From NCBI RefSeq assembly GCF_023100945.1, contig NZ_CP064689.1, forward strand, positions 4,322,001 through 4,386,000: 64,000 nucleotides of DNA, in the 5' to 3' direction. Both the position numbers and the translations under genes were made by a program. The stretch is from Bradyrhizobium sp. 200. Lineage in GTDB: Bacteria; Pseudomonadota; Alphaproteobacteria; Rhizobiales; Xanthobacteraceae. Within the stretch, counting starts at the first letter, position 1, and every line of letters starts with the position of its first letter. Below, in pieces: positions 1-9,158 of this stretch. The notes beneath the pieces were generated by a model. The model saw only the letters and a list, made by a program, of their open reading frames with translations. It was not told where the DNA came from and made no database searches.

Positions 1-367
1 CCTCGCGATAGTTCGCCGCCAATTCCCTGATCTCCTTCACCATGGCGTGGACGCCGGCAACCATCGCCTCACATTTCTTGGCGGCCTCGGCCAGTTCGGC
101 ACCGAGCGCTTCAATCTCTTTCACCGCCGCATCGTATTCGCGAACGACGGCTTCGGCGGAGAGTTTGCCGACCTGATTGACGCCTTCCTTGTGCTCGACG
201 TAGTCCGGCATCGGGCCTTTCGGCAACGGGCGATCACCACCGTTGTGAGACACCTCATGGAAGGCAGGCCCTCGCCGGGCGTTGTTGATGAGGTGGCCGA
301 TTTCCCCTTCGATTTCATCAGCGTCGAGCAATGGAGAGCGCGTGAGAATTTCCGTGCTTAATGTCAT
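1..367 (-). CDS. Hypothetical protein, C-terminus beyond the left edge
   Basis: An open frame on the minus strand starts at an ATG (365-367) with a GGAG box about ten bases upstream and stays open to base 1, so at least 122 residues are present and the C-terminus is cut off. The protein begins MTLSTEILTR and from about residue 75 becomes rich in Ala, Glu, Val and Lys (AVKEIEALGAELAEAAKKCE), which suggests an alpha-helical, probably coiled-coil segment. No signal peptide or membrane segment is visible. I do not recognise the family. The plus-strand frame over the same bases is its shadow. Confidence 0.6.
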   Translation of the reverse strand, partial: MTLSTEILTRSPLLDADEIEGEIGHLINNARRGPAFHEVSHNGGDRPLPKGPMPDYVEHKEGVNQVGKLSAEAVVREYDAAVKEIEALGAELAEAAKKCEAMVAGVHAMVKEIRELAANYRE

Positions 368-554
368 CGACTTTGGCTCCAAATTGTTACGCGGAGAGTA
401 GGCAATTTATCCACCGTCAAGGGGGATGTCATCATTGTCCACAGCTCGCTATGTCTTGTTGCCGACATTGGAACCGGCGCAACGGGGCGCCAAAATCATG
501 CGGGTAACGTTGCCACACCCGTCATCCAGCGAGGCAGGCCTCGTCAGGCCAGCG

Positions 555-1331
555 TCAGCCCCGCTTGCGACGGCGATAATCGCGCTTCTTCGGTTTCGGC
601 GCGAGTTGCGGCATTTCCGCCTGCACTTCCCGATACCGTGCCAGCATCCGGTCAAAGCTTGCGTTGAGCGCCTCTGCGATTTCCGGCCGCTTCTCGAGCC
701 CGGCCAGCAGCAGGCCTGCCGCCTCGATGGTGGATAGGCCGTCACTGCGCGGTTCGCGGCGCAACTTCTCATAGCGTGACGGCCGCTTGGGTCCGAGGAT
801 CACCCGCTGGCACTTCAGCATCCACGCGTTGCGCCACCACAGCGCCTTGGCCTGGCTCCAGGTTCCGTCGAGCAGCACGATGCCTTCGATATCGGAGAGG
901 ATGGCGCGCTGGCGCGGCTCGACTTCGCCCTTGCGGTTGATCGCGACGATCTCGGCATCGGTATCGAGATCGGCAACCTTGGCCGAGCCGAGATACAGCA
1001 CCGCCCAGCGTGAGGGATCATCGACCTTCCGTCCCAGCGCCTTGGAGAGGCTCGGCCAGGACAGGCCGATTTTGACGATCGCATCCTTGAAATGCATTGC
1101 CGTCAGCCGCGCGGTGCCGAGCGCCCTGTCCTGCTCCTGCGGGTGCTGCAGGATCAACAGCGAGATGCTGCTTTCGACCGGCGTGACGCTGTCGCAGATG
1201 CAGAGCGGCAGCGGCTTGCCGCAATGCGGACAGTCCGGGACCACCTCTTCGGCGGAGCCGGACTTGGGGACGCCGGACTTTGCGACGCCGGATTTGGGGA
1301 CGCCGAACTTGGGATTGGCTTGTTCTGACAT
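555..1331 (-). CDS. DTW-domain tRNA-uridine aminocarboxypropyltransferase
   Basis: 258 residues with the features of the DTW family (TapT/TuaA type), which transfers the 3-amino-3-carboxypropyl group of SAM to uridine in the tRNA variable loop. Visible are a zinc-type Cys cluster (CPHCGKPLPLCIC, about residues 34-46), the family motif DGTW near residue 155, and a basic C-terminal tail (PKPKKRDYRRRKRG) that could contact RNA. The first 25 residues are a low-complexity extension, PKFGV-PKSGV-AKSGV-PKSGS, coded by four 15-base tandem repeats (see repeat entry). The gene is alone between an intergenic gap and the palindrome that follows the RND operon. Family assignment is firm; the exact tRNA position modified is inferred from the family. 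Confidence 0.85.
   Translation of the reverse strand: MSEQANPKFGVPKSGVAKSGVPKSGSAEEVVPDCPHCGKPLPLCICDSVTPVESSISLLILQHPQEQDRALGTARLTAMHFKDAIVKIGLSWPSLSKALGRKVDDPSRWAVLYLGSAKVADLDTDAEIVAINRKGEVEPRQRAILSDIEGIVLLDGTWSQAKALWWRNAWMLKCQRVILGPKRPSRYEKLRREPRSDGLSTIEAAGLLLAGLEKRPEIAEALNASFDRMLARYREVQAEMPQLAPKPKKRDYRRRKRG
1255..1314. repeat. Four 15-bp in-frame tandem repeats in the DTW gene
   Basis: Four imperfect copies of a 15-base unit (acgccggacttgggg type) lie head to tail at 1255-1269, 1270-1284, 1285-1299 and 1300-1314. They encode the N-terminal pentapeptides (P/A)K(S/F)G(V/S). The unit length keeps the frame, so copy number can change without breaking the gene. Confidence 0.8.
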
Positions 1332-1364
1332 CCGCCCGCTATACGCTTCGTGGCCAGTAATTCA

Positions 1365-1400
1365 ACTGGAGCCCCGTTCTGATCAGAACGGGGCTCCAGT
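1365..1400. repeat. Perfect 36-bp palindrome between convergent/tandem minus-strand genes
   Basis: The two 18-base halves are exact reverse complements, centred on TGATCA at 1380-1385 with no loop. It lies between the RND operon end (1459) and the DTW gene start (1331), both on the minus strand. On RNA it would form an 18-bp stem. It could terminate the RND transcript, though the stem has no spacer and the following minus-strand bases are not a clean U-tract. I recall the same motif as a common intergenic element in Bradyrhizobium. Confidence 0.75.
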
Positions 1401-1410
1401 CTCTTGTTTT

Positions 1411-1458
1411 GACGCGTTTTCTTCACGCGAACCGGAGTCCACTTCGCTCGAAAACGCT
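1411..1458. repeat. Dispersed intergenic repeat with GCGTTTTC/GAAAACGC ends
   Basis: The arms gcgttttc (1414-1421) and gaaaacgc (1450-1457) are exact reverse complements around a 28-base centre containing acgcgaaccgg. The element abuts the stop codon of the last RND gene (1459-1461). I recognise this sequence as a frequent intergenic repeat of Bradyrhizobium-type genomes, from memory. Only one copy is in this window. Confidence 0.55.
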
Positions 1459-4400
1459 CTACTCGGCGGGCGCGGCGACCGCCGCCGGCCGGGATCGCTG
1501 CCGCAGCCGGTCGATCAGGAGATAGATTACCGGCGTGGTGTAGAGCGTCAGGATCTGCGACACGAACAATCCGCCGATGATGGTGATGCCGAGCGGCCGG
1601 CGCAATTCGGTGCCGGGACCGGTGGCAATGACCAGCGGAATACCGGCAAACAGGGCCGCCATCGTCGTCATCAGGATCGGCCGGAACCGGGCGCGGCACG
1701 CCTCGAAGATCGCGTCCGCCGACGACAGGCCGCGGTTTCGCTCGGCATCGAGCGCAAAATCGACCATCATGATGCCGTTCTTCTTGACGATGCCGATCAG
1801 CAGGATGATGCCGACAAAGGCGATCACCGTCAGCGGCGTGTTGGTCACCTGCAGCGCCAGCAGCGCGCCGAGGCCGGCCGACGGCAGGGTCGAGATGATG
1901 GTGATCGGATGCGCAAGGCTCTCATAGAGCACGCCGAGCACGATATACATCGCCACCAGCGCGCCCAGGATCAGCAGCGGCTGCCGTCCGCTGGTCTTGT
2001 TGAAATCGCCGGCATTGCCGTCGAAACTGCCGCGGATGCCTTCCGGCATATGCAGTTCCTCAACCGCGCGCTGGATGTTCGAGGTCGCGATCTCCAGCGG
2101 CACGTCGGGCAGAAGGTTGAACGAGACCGTCGTCGAGGGGAAAGATTGCGAATGATATACCGCGAGCGGCGACAGGCCGCGCTGGTAGCGCACCACGGCC
2201 GATAGCGGCACCTGGGCGTCGTTGGCGCCGGCGACAAAGATGCGTTCCAGGTTGGACGGGTCGGCCTGGAATTTCGGATCGATCTCCAGCACAATCATGT
2301 ACTGGTTGCGCTGGGTATAGATGATCGAAATCTGCCGCTGCGCGAACGCGTTGTTCAGGGCGTTGTCAATATCCTGCACGCGCACGCCGAGACTAGAGGC
2401 GGTCTTGCGGTCGATCACCAGCGACAATTGCAGTCCGCCGGGATCGCGGTCACTCGACACATCGGTGATACCCTCCACTGTCTCCATGCGCTTGGCGACC
2501 AGCGGCGCCCATTTCTGCAAGAGATCGAGGTTGGTGCTCGACAGCGTGTACTGATAGTCGGAATCGCTTTGTCGGCCCCCGGTACGAAGGTCCTGCGCGG
2601 CGAACATGAACAGGCGGATGCCGGCCACCCGGTAGAGATTCCGCCGCAGGCGATCGATCACCTGCTCGGTCGATAGGCCCGCCCGCTCCTCCGGCGGCTT
2701 CAGGCTGATGAACATGGTGCCACGGTTGGAACCGCCACCGCCCGGGCCGGCGCTGCCGCCGAGCGAGGAGCCGACGCCGGCGACCGCCGGATCGGCCATC
2801 ACGATATCGGCCAGTTGCTGCTGCAGCCCGAGCATCGCCTGGAACGAGGTGTCGGGCGAAGCGCGCGTGGCACCGATCACGAGGCCGCTGTCGTCGCTCG
2901 GAAAATAACCCTTCGGCGTCTTGATGTAGAGCACCACCGTCAGCGCGATAGTGGCGAAGAAGACGATCAGCGTCAGGAACGGGAAGCCCAGCACCGCCCG
3001 CAGCGTCCACGTATAGAAGGAAACGATGCGCGACAGCGTGCCCTCGACCAGACGGTCCAACCAGGTTGCGCGATCCGACGTGGCCTCCTTGATGTAGTGC
3101 GCGCAGATCATCGGCGTGATCGTGAGCGAGACCACGGTCGACACCACGATGGCAAAGGTCAGCGTCAGCGAGAACTCGCGGAGCAGCCTGCCGACGATCC
3201 CGTCCATGAAGATCAAGGGCGTAAACGCCGCGATCAGCGACAGGCTGATCGACAGCACGGTAAAGCCGATCTGCCTGGCGCCTTCCAGCGCCGCCGGATA
3301 CGGCGCCATGCCTTGCTCGAGGTTGCGGTACATGTTCTCGATCATGACAATGGCGTCGTCGACCACGAAGCCGACCGAGATCGCAAGCGCCATCAGCGAC
3401 AGATTGTCGATCGAGAATCCGGCGAGCCACATCCCGGCACAGGTGCCGGCCAGCGCCAGCGGCACCGAAACGCCGGCCGCAATGGTCGGCGTCAGCCGGC
3501 GCAGGAACGCGAACACCACGACCATCACGAGGAACGCAGTCGCCAGCAGCGTGAACTGCATGTCGAGCACGCTGGCGCGGATGGTGCCGGTGCGGTCGAC
3601 GAGGGTCGAAATTTCCACCCCGCCAGGCAGCCACTGCTTCAGTTCCGGCAATAGCGCCCTCACCCGATCGACAGTGTCGATCACATTGGCGTCGCCCTGC
3701 TTGGTGATCTGGATCAAGACCGCCGGCTGCTTGTTGAACCAGGCGATCGAGCGGCTGTTGCGGACGGAGTCCTCGACGTCGGCAACATCGGCAAGGCGAA
3801 CGAAATTGCCGGCCGAGCTCTTGACGATGACGTCGCGGAACTCGGCCGCGGTGCGCATCTGCTTGTTGGTCGAAATCGTCTCGCTCTGGCGGCCGCCGTT
3901 GAAAATTCCGACCGGTCCCAGCGGATTGGCATTGATGATGGCGAGCCGCACGTCGTCGGTCGCAATCCCCGCATTCGACAGCGCCACCGGATTGAGCGCG
4001 ATGCGCACCGCCGGCTGGTCGGCGCCGGTGACGTTGACTTCGCCGACGCCCGGCACCTGCGAGATGCGCTGCGCGATCACGGTATCCGCCACGTCGTACA
4101 TCGCGCTGGTCGTCAGCGTCTTCGACGTCAGCGCCAGCACGAACACCGGGGCAGCCGCCGGATTGGCCTTGCGGAAGCGCGGCAGCGACGGCAGGTCGCT
4201 CGGCAGGTCCGCCAGGGATGCGTTGATCGCGGCCTGCACGTCGCGCGCTGCGCGGTCGATGTCCCGGCCGATCGAGAATTGAAGCTGGATACTGGTGCTG
4301 CCAAGCGAACTGGTCGAGGTGATCTGGTCGATCCCGGCGATCTGCCCAAGACGCCGCTCCAGCGGCGCTGCGACGGTCGACGCCATGACGGAAGGATCCG

Positions 4401-4563
4401 CGCCGGGCCGGGTGGCGGACACCCGGATCATCGGGAAGTCGACATTGGGCACCGACGACACCGGCAGGAAGACATAGGCGACCATGCCGACCAGAAAGAG
4501 CCCGATCGCCAGCAGCGTGGTGCCAACCGGCCGCCGGATGAAGGGCTCCGAGATCGATGCCAT
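1459..4563 (-). CDS. RND multidrug efflux permease, MdtC/MuxC-like
   Basis: 1034 residues, full length for an HAE1-family resistance-nodulation-division pump of the inner membrane. It starts MASISEPFIRRPVGTTLLAIGL, the typical first membrane segment, and carries the proton-relay pair Asp402-Asp403 in GFVVDDAIVMIEN and the lysine motif GIVKKNGIMMVDFAL in the second half. The ATG immediately follows the stop of the other pump gene with no gap, so the two are made together. Paired unlike RND subunits with one adaptor are characteristic of MdtABC (E. coli) and MuxABC (Pseudomonas) systems, where the pump is a heterotrimer. Substrates cannot be read from sequence. Confidence 0.92.
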   Translation of the reverse strand: MASISEPFIRRPVGTTLLAIGLFLVGMVAYVFLPVSSVPNVDFPMIRVSATRPGADPSVMASTVAAPLERRLGQIAGIDQITSTSSLGSTSIQLQFSIGRDIDRAARDVQAAINASLADLPSDLPSLPRFRKANPAAAPVFVLALTSKTLTTSAMYDVADTVIAQRISQVPGVGEVNVTGADQPAVRIALNPVALSNAGIATDDVRLAIINANPLGPVGIFNGGRQSETISTNKQMRTAAEFRDVIVKSSAGNFVRLADVADVEDSVRNSRSIAWFNKQPAVLIQITKQGDANVIDTVDRVRALLPELKQWLPGGVEISTLVDRTGTIRASVLDMQFTLLATAFLVMVVVFAFLRRLTPTIAAGVSVPLALAGTCAGMWLAGFSIDNLSLMALAISVGFVVDDAIVMIENMYRNLEQGMAPYPAALEGARQIGFTVLSISLSLIAAFTPLIFMDGIVGRLLREFSLTLTFAIVVSTVVSLTITPMICAHYIKEATSDRATWLDRLVEGTLSRIVSFYTWTLRAVLGFPFLTLIVFFATIALTVVLYIKTPKGYFPSDDSGLVIGATRASPDTSFQAMLGLQQQLADIVMADPAVAGVGSSLGGSAGPGGGGSNRGTMFISLKPPEERAGLSTEQVIDRLRRNLYRVAGIRLFMFAAQDLRTGGRQSDSDYQYTLSSTNLDLLQKWAPLVAKRMETVEGITDVSSDRDPGGLQLSLVIDRKTASSLGVRVQDIDNALNNAFAQRQISIIYTQRNQYMIVLEIDPKFQADPSNLERIFVAGANDAQVPLSAVVRYQRGLSPLAVYHSQSFPSTTVSFNLLPDVPLEIATSNIQRAVEELHMPEGIRGSFDGNAGDFNKTSGRQPLLILGALVAMYIVLGVLYESLAHPITIISTLPSAGLGALLALQVTNTPLTVIAFVGIILLIGIVKKNGIMMVDFALDAERNRGLSSADAIFEACRARFRPILMTTMAALFAGIPLVIATGPGTELRRPLGITIIGGLFVSQILTLYTTPVIYLLIDRLRQRSRPAAVAAPAE

Positions 4564-7500
4564 TTACTGCATTCCCTCGGTGGCGCCGGCAACCGTTGGC
4601 CCGGGTGGCCCCGGATCCGGCACGGCCTTCTCGATCTTCCGATTGATGCGGTCGAGCGCCAGATAGATCACCGGCGTGGTGTAGAGCGTCAGCAACTGGC
4701 TCAGCAGCAACCCGCCGATGATGGAAATGCCGAGCGGGAAGCGCAATTCGGCGCCGGTGCCGCTTTCGATCGCCAGCGGCAATGCGCCGAACAGCGCGGC
4801 CAGCGTCGTCATCATGATCGGGCGGAAGCGCAACAGGCAGGCCTGCACGATGGCTTCGTTGGGCGACATGCCCTGATGCCGCTCCGCCTCCAGCGCGAAA
4901 TCGATCATCATGATTGCGTTCTTCTTGACGATGCCCATCAACAGAATGATGCCGATCAGGCCGATCACGGACAGGTCCTGACCGCACAGCATCAGCGCCA
5001 GAATGGCGCCGACGCCTGCAGACGGCAGCGTCGAGAGAATGGTGATCGGGTGGATGTAGCTCTCGTAGAGCACGCCGAGCACGATGTAGATGGTGACGAT
5101 CGCCGCCAGGATGAGCCACGGCTGGCCGGCCAGCGATTTGGAGAACTCGGCTGCATCGCCCGCGTAAACGCCGACGATGCTGCCGGGCATGCCGATCCTG
5201 GTCTCAATGTTCTTGACCGCCTCGACGGCATCGCCCAGCGCCTCGCCGGGCGCGAGGTTGAAGCTGAGCGACACCGCCGGAAACTGCGCCAGATGCGAGA
5301 TCGCCAGCGGCGCGGTGGTGCGGGTCAGCGTCGCCACCGCCGACAGCGGCACCTGGGCGCCGGGCGCGCCGGCGGTCGTACTCGCGGCCCCCGGGAGATA
5401 GAGTTTCGACAGGATCGACGGATCGCGCTGGTACATCGGCATCGCCTCCAGCACCACGCGGTACTGGTTGGCCTGGCCGTAGATCGTTGAAATCTGCCGC
5501 TGCGCGAAGGCGTCGTTGAGGGTGTCGTTGACCGCCTGGAGGCTGACGCCGAGCTGGCCGGCGCGCTGCCGATTGATGTCGAGCGCGGCGCGCAAGCCGC
5601 CCTCCTGCGCTTCCGATGAGACGTCGCGGAACAGCGGATCCCGCCGCATTTCCGCAATGAGCTTCTGCGACCACAGCGTCACCTGCGCCGCGTCGGTGCC
5701 GGTCAGCGTATACTGGTACTGCGAGCGGCTCGACTGGGTCGAGATCTGCACGTCCTGCACCGGCTGGAAATAGATGGTCATGCCCGGGATCGACGCGGTG
5801 CGTTGCTTCAGGCGGTCGACCACGACGGAAATATCATCCTGCCGTTCGCCGCGCGGCCGCAGCGTCATGACCAGGCGCCCGACATTGGTGGTCGGGTTCA
5901 CCGAGCCAGCCCCGATCACGGAGACCACGCCGGTGACATCCGGATCGGCCTGGATCGCGGCTGCCGCCGTCGCCTGCCGGCTTTGCATCTCGGCGAAGGA
6001 AACATCGGGGCCGGCCTCGGTCACCGCCGTGATCGACGCGGTGTCCTGCAGCGGCAAAAAGCCCTTTGGCGCGATCACATACATGACGAGCGTCGCGACG
6101 ATGGTCGCGAACGTCACCGCGAGCGTCGCGCGCTGGCGCTGCAGCACCCACAGCAGCGTGCGATGGTAGAGGGCGACCATGCGGTCGATGAAGCGGCTGA
6201 CGGCGGCAAGCCCCGGGACCGTCATCTCTTCGCCGACATGCTTCAAGAGCCGCGAACACATCATCGGCGTCAGCGTCAGCGAGACGACCGCCGACGTCAC
6301 GACCGCGATCGTCAGCGTGAGCGCGAATTCGCGGAACATGCGCCCGACCAGCCCGGACATGAACAGAAGCGGGATGAAGACCGCGATCAGCGACACCGTC
6401 AGCGAGATCACGGTGAAGCCGATTTCGCTGGCGCCCTTCAGCGACGCCTCCATCACGGATTCGCCGTTTTCCATGTGACGGACGATGTTCTCGATCATCA
6501 CGATGGCGTCGTCGACCACGAAACCGGTCCCGATCGTCAGCGCCATCAGCGACAGATTGTCGAGGCTGAAGCCCGAAAAATACATGATGCCGAAGCTCGT
6601 GATCAGCGACAGCGGCAGCGCCACGCCGGCGATCAGGGTCGCGCGCAGCGACCGCAGGAACAGCAGCACCACCAGCGTCACCAGCACCACGGAAAGGATC
6701 AGCGTGAACTGGACGTCGTGCACCGAGGCGCGAATGGTGACGGTGCGGTCGGAGACGATGGTCAGGTTGACGCCGGCCGGGATTGCGCGCTGAACCTTGG
6801 GGATTTCTTCACGGATCTGCCGGACCACCTCGATCACGTTGGCGCCGGGCTGCCGCTGGATGTCGATGATCACGGCCGGCGTGCCCTGATACCAGCCGCC
6901 GGTCCGGTCGTTCTCCAGCCCGTCGACGATAACAGCAACATCGCCGATGGTGACCGGCGAGCCGTTGCGATAGGCGATGATGATGGGCTTGTAGGCCTCC
7001 GCTACCGCGATCTGGTCGTTGGCGGCGATGGTGTAGGCCTGCTGCGCGCCGTCGAGCGATCCCTTCGGCCCCGACACGTTGGCGCCCGCGATGGCGTTGC
7101 GCAGATCCTCCATCGAAATGCCGTAGGCGGCCAGTCGCGCCAGATCGGCCTGCACCCGCACCGCAGGCTTCAATCCGCCAAGGATCGCGACGCGCCCGAC
7201 GCCGGAAATCTGGCTGAGCCGCTGCCCCAGGATCGTATCGGCGATATCGCTCATCGCGCGCAGCGAAATCGTCTCCGACGTCAGCGCCAGCGTCATGACC
7301 GGGGCGTCGGCCGGATTGACCTTGGCGTAGGTCGGCGGATACGGCAGGTTTTTCGGCAGGATTCCGGCAGCCGCGTTGATCGCGGCCTGCACGTCCTGGG
7401 TGGCGCCGTCGATGTCGCGGTTGAGGTCGAACTGCAGCGAAATCTGGCTGACGCCGTACGAAGAGGTCGACTGCATCGACGACAGCGACGGAATCTGTCC

Positions 7501-7713
7501 GAGTTGCCGCTCCAGCGGCGCCGTGATCAGGGATGCGATCACGTCGGGGCTTGCGCCCGGCAGTTGCGTCGTCACCTGCACGGTCGGGAAATCGACTTGC
7601 GGCAGCGCCGATACCGGTAGCGCCCAATAGCCGAGCGCGCCGCCGATCATCAGCGCGATCCCGAGCAGCGAGGTCGCGATCGGCCGGCGGATGAACGGTT
7701 CGGAGACGCTCAT
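4564..7713 (-). CDS. RND multidrug efflux permease, MdtB/MuxB-like
   Basis: 1049 residues, first RND subunit of the operon. N-terminus MSVSEPFIRRPIATSLLGIAL is the conserved first membrane helix; the proton-relay aspartates are Asp401-Asp402 (TGFVVDDAIVMIEN) and the functional lysine region is near Lys930 (GIVKKNAIMMIDFAL). Both pumps of the operon therefore keep the proton-translocation residues, so neither looks catalytically dead. It sits 47 bases after the adaptor gene. The long frames on both strands through this gene are shadows of its codon bias. Confidence 0.92.
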   Translation of the reverse strand: MSVSEPFIRRPIATSLLGIALMIGGALGYWALPVSALPQVDFPTVQVTTQLPGASPDVIASLITAPLERQLGQIPSLSSMQSTSSYGVSQISLQFDLNRDIDGATQDVQAAINAAAGILPKNLPYPPTYAKVNPADAPVMTLALTSETISLRAMSDIADTILGQRLSQISGVGRVAILGGLKPAVRVQADLARLAAYGISMEDLRNAIAGANVSGPKGSLDGAQQAYTIAANDQIAVAEAYKPIIIAYRNGSPVTIGDVAVIVDGLENDRTGGWYQGTPAVIIDIQRQPGANVIEVVRQIREEIPKVQRAIPAGVNLTIVSDRTVTIRASVHDVQFTLILSVVLVTLVVLLFLRSLRATLIAGVALPLSLITSFGIMYFSGFSLDNLSLMALTIGTGFVVDDAIVMIENIVRHMENGESVMEASLKGASEIGFTVISLTVSLIAVFIPLLFMSGLVGRMFREFALTLTIAVVTSAVVSLTLTPMMCSRLLKHVGEEMTVPGLAAVSRFIDRMVALYHRTLLWVLQRQRATLAVTFATIVATLVMYVIAPKGFLPLQDTASITAVTEAGPDVSFAEMQSRQATAAAAIQADPDVTGVVSVIGAGSVNPTTNVGRLVMTLRPRGERQDDISVVVDRLKQRTASIPGMTIYFQPVQDVQISTQSSRSQYQYTLTGTDAAQVTLWSQKLIAEMRRDPLFRDVSSEAQEGGLRAALDINRQRAGQLGVSLQAVNDTLNDAFAQRQISTIYGQANQYRVVLEAMPMYQRDPSILSKLYLPGAASTTAGAPGAQVPLSAVATLTRTTAPLAISHLAQFPAVSLSFNLAPGEALGDAVEAVKNIETRIGMPGSIVGVYAGDAAEFSKSLAGQPWLILAAIVTIYIVLGVLYESYIHPITILSTLPSAGVGAILALMLCGQDLSVIGLIGIILLMGIVKKNAIMMIDFALEAERHQGMSPNEAIVQACLLRFRPIMMTTLAALFGALPLAIESGTGAELRFPLGISIIGGLLLSQLLTLYTTPVIYLALDRINRKIEKAVPDPGPPGPTVAGATEGMQ

Positions 7714-7760
7714 GGTTGCGTCCTCACTTGCGAATACATGTCAGGCGTGCGGCGCGTCGA

Positions 7761-9158
7761 TCATGGCTGCGACTTCGCAGCGCCGCCCGACGGCTCGGCT
7801 GGTGCCGGGCCGGTTTGTCCCTTCTGATCGCCCTCACCGCGCTCGCGCTTGCCGCGGTGTTCGCCATCCTTGCCCTGACCGCCCTTGGAATCTGCCTTGG
7901 CATCTCCCTTGGCGTCCGGCGAACGGCTGCGCTTGCGCGGTGCCAGGTCGGCGGTTGGCGCCCGATCGTCGGTGCCGATCAGAACCCTGGCGCCGTCGGA
8001 CAAATTGGCAAAACCTGTCGTCACGACACGGTCGGAGATCGAGAGGCCGTTTGCGATGACGGCATCGTGTTCGTTCTGCAGCGTCACCACGACCGGCTTC
8101 GCCGTCGCGACATTGCCGGGGCCGATCACATAGCTGAACGTACCGACAGGGCCGCGCTGCACGGCCGAGGTCGGCACCACGATCGCCTTCTCCAGCGTTT
8201 CGACCTTCAGCCGCACATTGACGAACTGTCCGGGCCAGAGCTGGAACCTGGTGTTCGGAAATTCGGCCTTCAGCTTCAGCGTGCCCGTGGTCGGATCGAC
8301 CTGGTTGTCGATGCCCTTGAGCGTACCTGTATCCACAACGGTCACGCCGTCATTGCCGAACACGTCCACCGCCAGCACGCCCTTGGCGGACGCGGCGTTG
8401 ACCCGGACGATCTGCTGCTGCGGCAGGCTGAACTGCACCGCGATCGGCTGCAACTGGGTGATGATGACGAGGCCGGTGACGTCAGAAGCGCGGATGATAT
8501 TGCCCTGGTCGACCTGGCGCAGGCCGACGCGCCCGGTCAGCGGCGCGATGACCTTGGTATAGCTGAGCATGGCCTTCGCATTGTCGATCGCGGCCTGGTC
8601 GGCCTGCACCAGCGCCTCCTGCTGGGCGACCACCGCGCGCTGCGTATCGGCCTGTTGCTTGGAACCGGCATTCGAGGCGGCAAGCTGCTGATAGCGCGCC
8701 AGATCGAGCTTCTGGTTGGCCAGCAGCGCTTCATCCTGCGCTTTCTTGGCCACCGCCTGATCGTACTGGGCCTGGTAGATCACGGGGTCGATCTCGGCCA
8801 GCACATCGCCCTGCTTGACGTCCTGGCCCTCGACGAAATTCACCTTGATCAGTTTGCCGTCGACCTGGGAGCGCACCGTCACCGTGTTCAGCGCGCGGAC
8901 CGAGCCCACAGCGTCGAGATAAACCGGCATATCCTGCATCCGCGGTGTCGCCGCCAGCACCGGTACGGGAAGGTCGGGGCGTGCGCTGGGACCGCCGCGC
9001 CCCGTCTGCTTCTGCTGAAACGCGTTCCAGCCGAGATAGCCGAGCCCGCCGAGGATCAGCAGCGTGATCGTCAGCGATACCATCCGGCGGCCAATGCCCC
9101 GCGCCACGCGCTTGCCGGCCGTCTTGGCCTTGTCGTCCACTTCCGGCTTAAAGAGCAT
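7761..9158 (-). CDS. RND periplasmic adaptor (membrane fusion protein), MdtA-like
   Basis: 465 residues. An N-terminal membrane anchor (about residues 27-45, VSLTITLLILGGLGYLGWNAF) is followed by the biotinyl-lipoyl and coiled-coil hairpin (VRSQVDGKLIKVNFVEGQDVKQGDVLAEIDP, then the ARYQQLAASNAGSKQQ helix region) and beta-barrel domains typical of HlyD-fold adaptors. It links the inner-membrane pumps to the outer-membrane channel. The last 55 or so residues are an unusual, highly charged Lys/Gly/Asp/Glu/Arg tail (from RKRSRSPDAKGDAK onward) beyond the usual family end. Its start overlaps the end of the upstream outer-membrane gene by 11 bases. Confidence 0.9.
   Translation of the reverse strand: MLFKPEVDDKAKTAGKRVARGIGRRMVSLTITLLILGGLGYLGWNAFQQKQTGRGGPSARPDLPVPVLAATPRMQDMPVYLDAVGSVRALNTVTVRSQVDGKLIKVNFVEGQDVKQGDVLAEIDPVIYQAQYDQAVAKKAQDEALLANQKLDLARYQQLAASNAGSKQQADTQRAVVAQQEALVQADQAAIDNAKAMLSYTKVIAPLTGRVGLRQVDQGNIIRASDVTGLVIITQLQPIAVQFSLPQQQIVRVNAASAKGVLAVDVFGNDGVTVVDTGTLKGIDNQVDPTTGTLKLKAEFPNTRFQLWPGQFVNVRLKVETLEKAIVVPTSAVQRGPVGTFSYVIGPGNVATAKPVVVTLQNEHDAVIANGLSISDRVVTTGFANLSDGARVLIGTDDRAPTADLAPRKRSRSPDAKGDAKADSKGGQGKDGEHRGKRERGEGDQKGQTGPAPAEPSGGAAKSQP

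Noticed and set aside
1255..1314. CRISPR-like repeats
   Set aside because: Tandem 15-mers without spacers, inside a coding sequence.
2450..5119. Long minus-strand frame of 889 codons
   Set aside because: It lies in another frame of the two RND pump genes, is Arg/Ala/Gly/His-rich without domains, and spans their junction; it is a shadow of GC-rich codon bias.
5803..7620. Plus-strand frame of 605 codons
   Set aside because: Antisense to the MdtB-like pump, low-complexity Arg/His/Asp composition.
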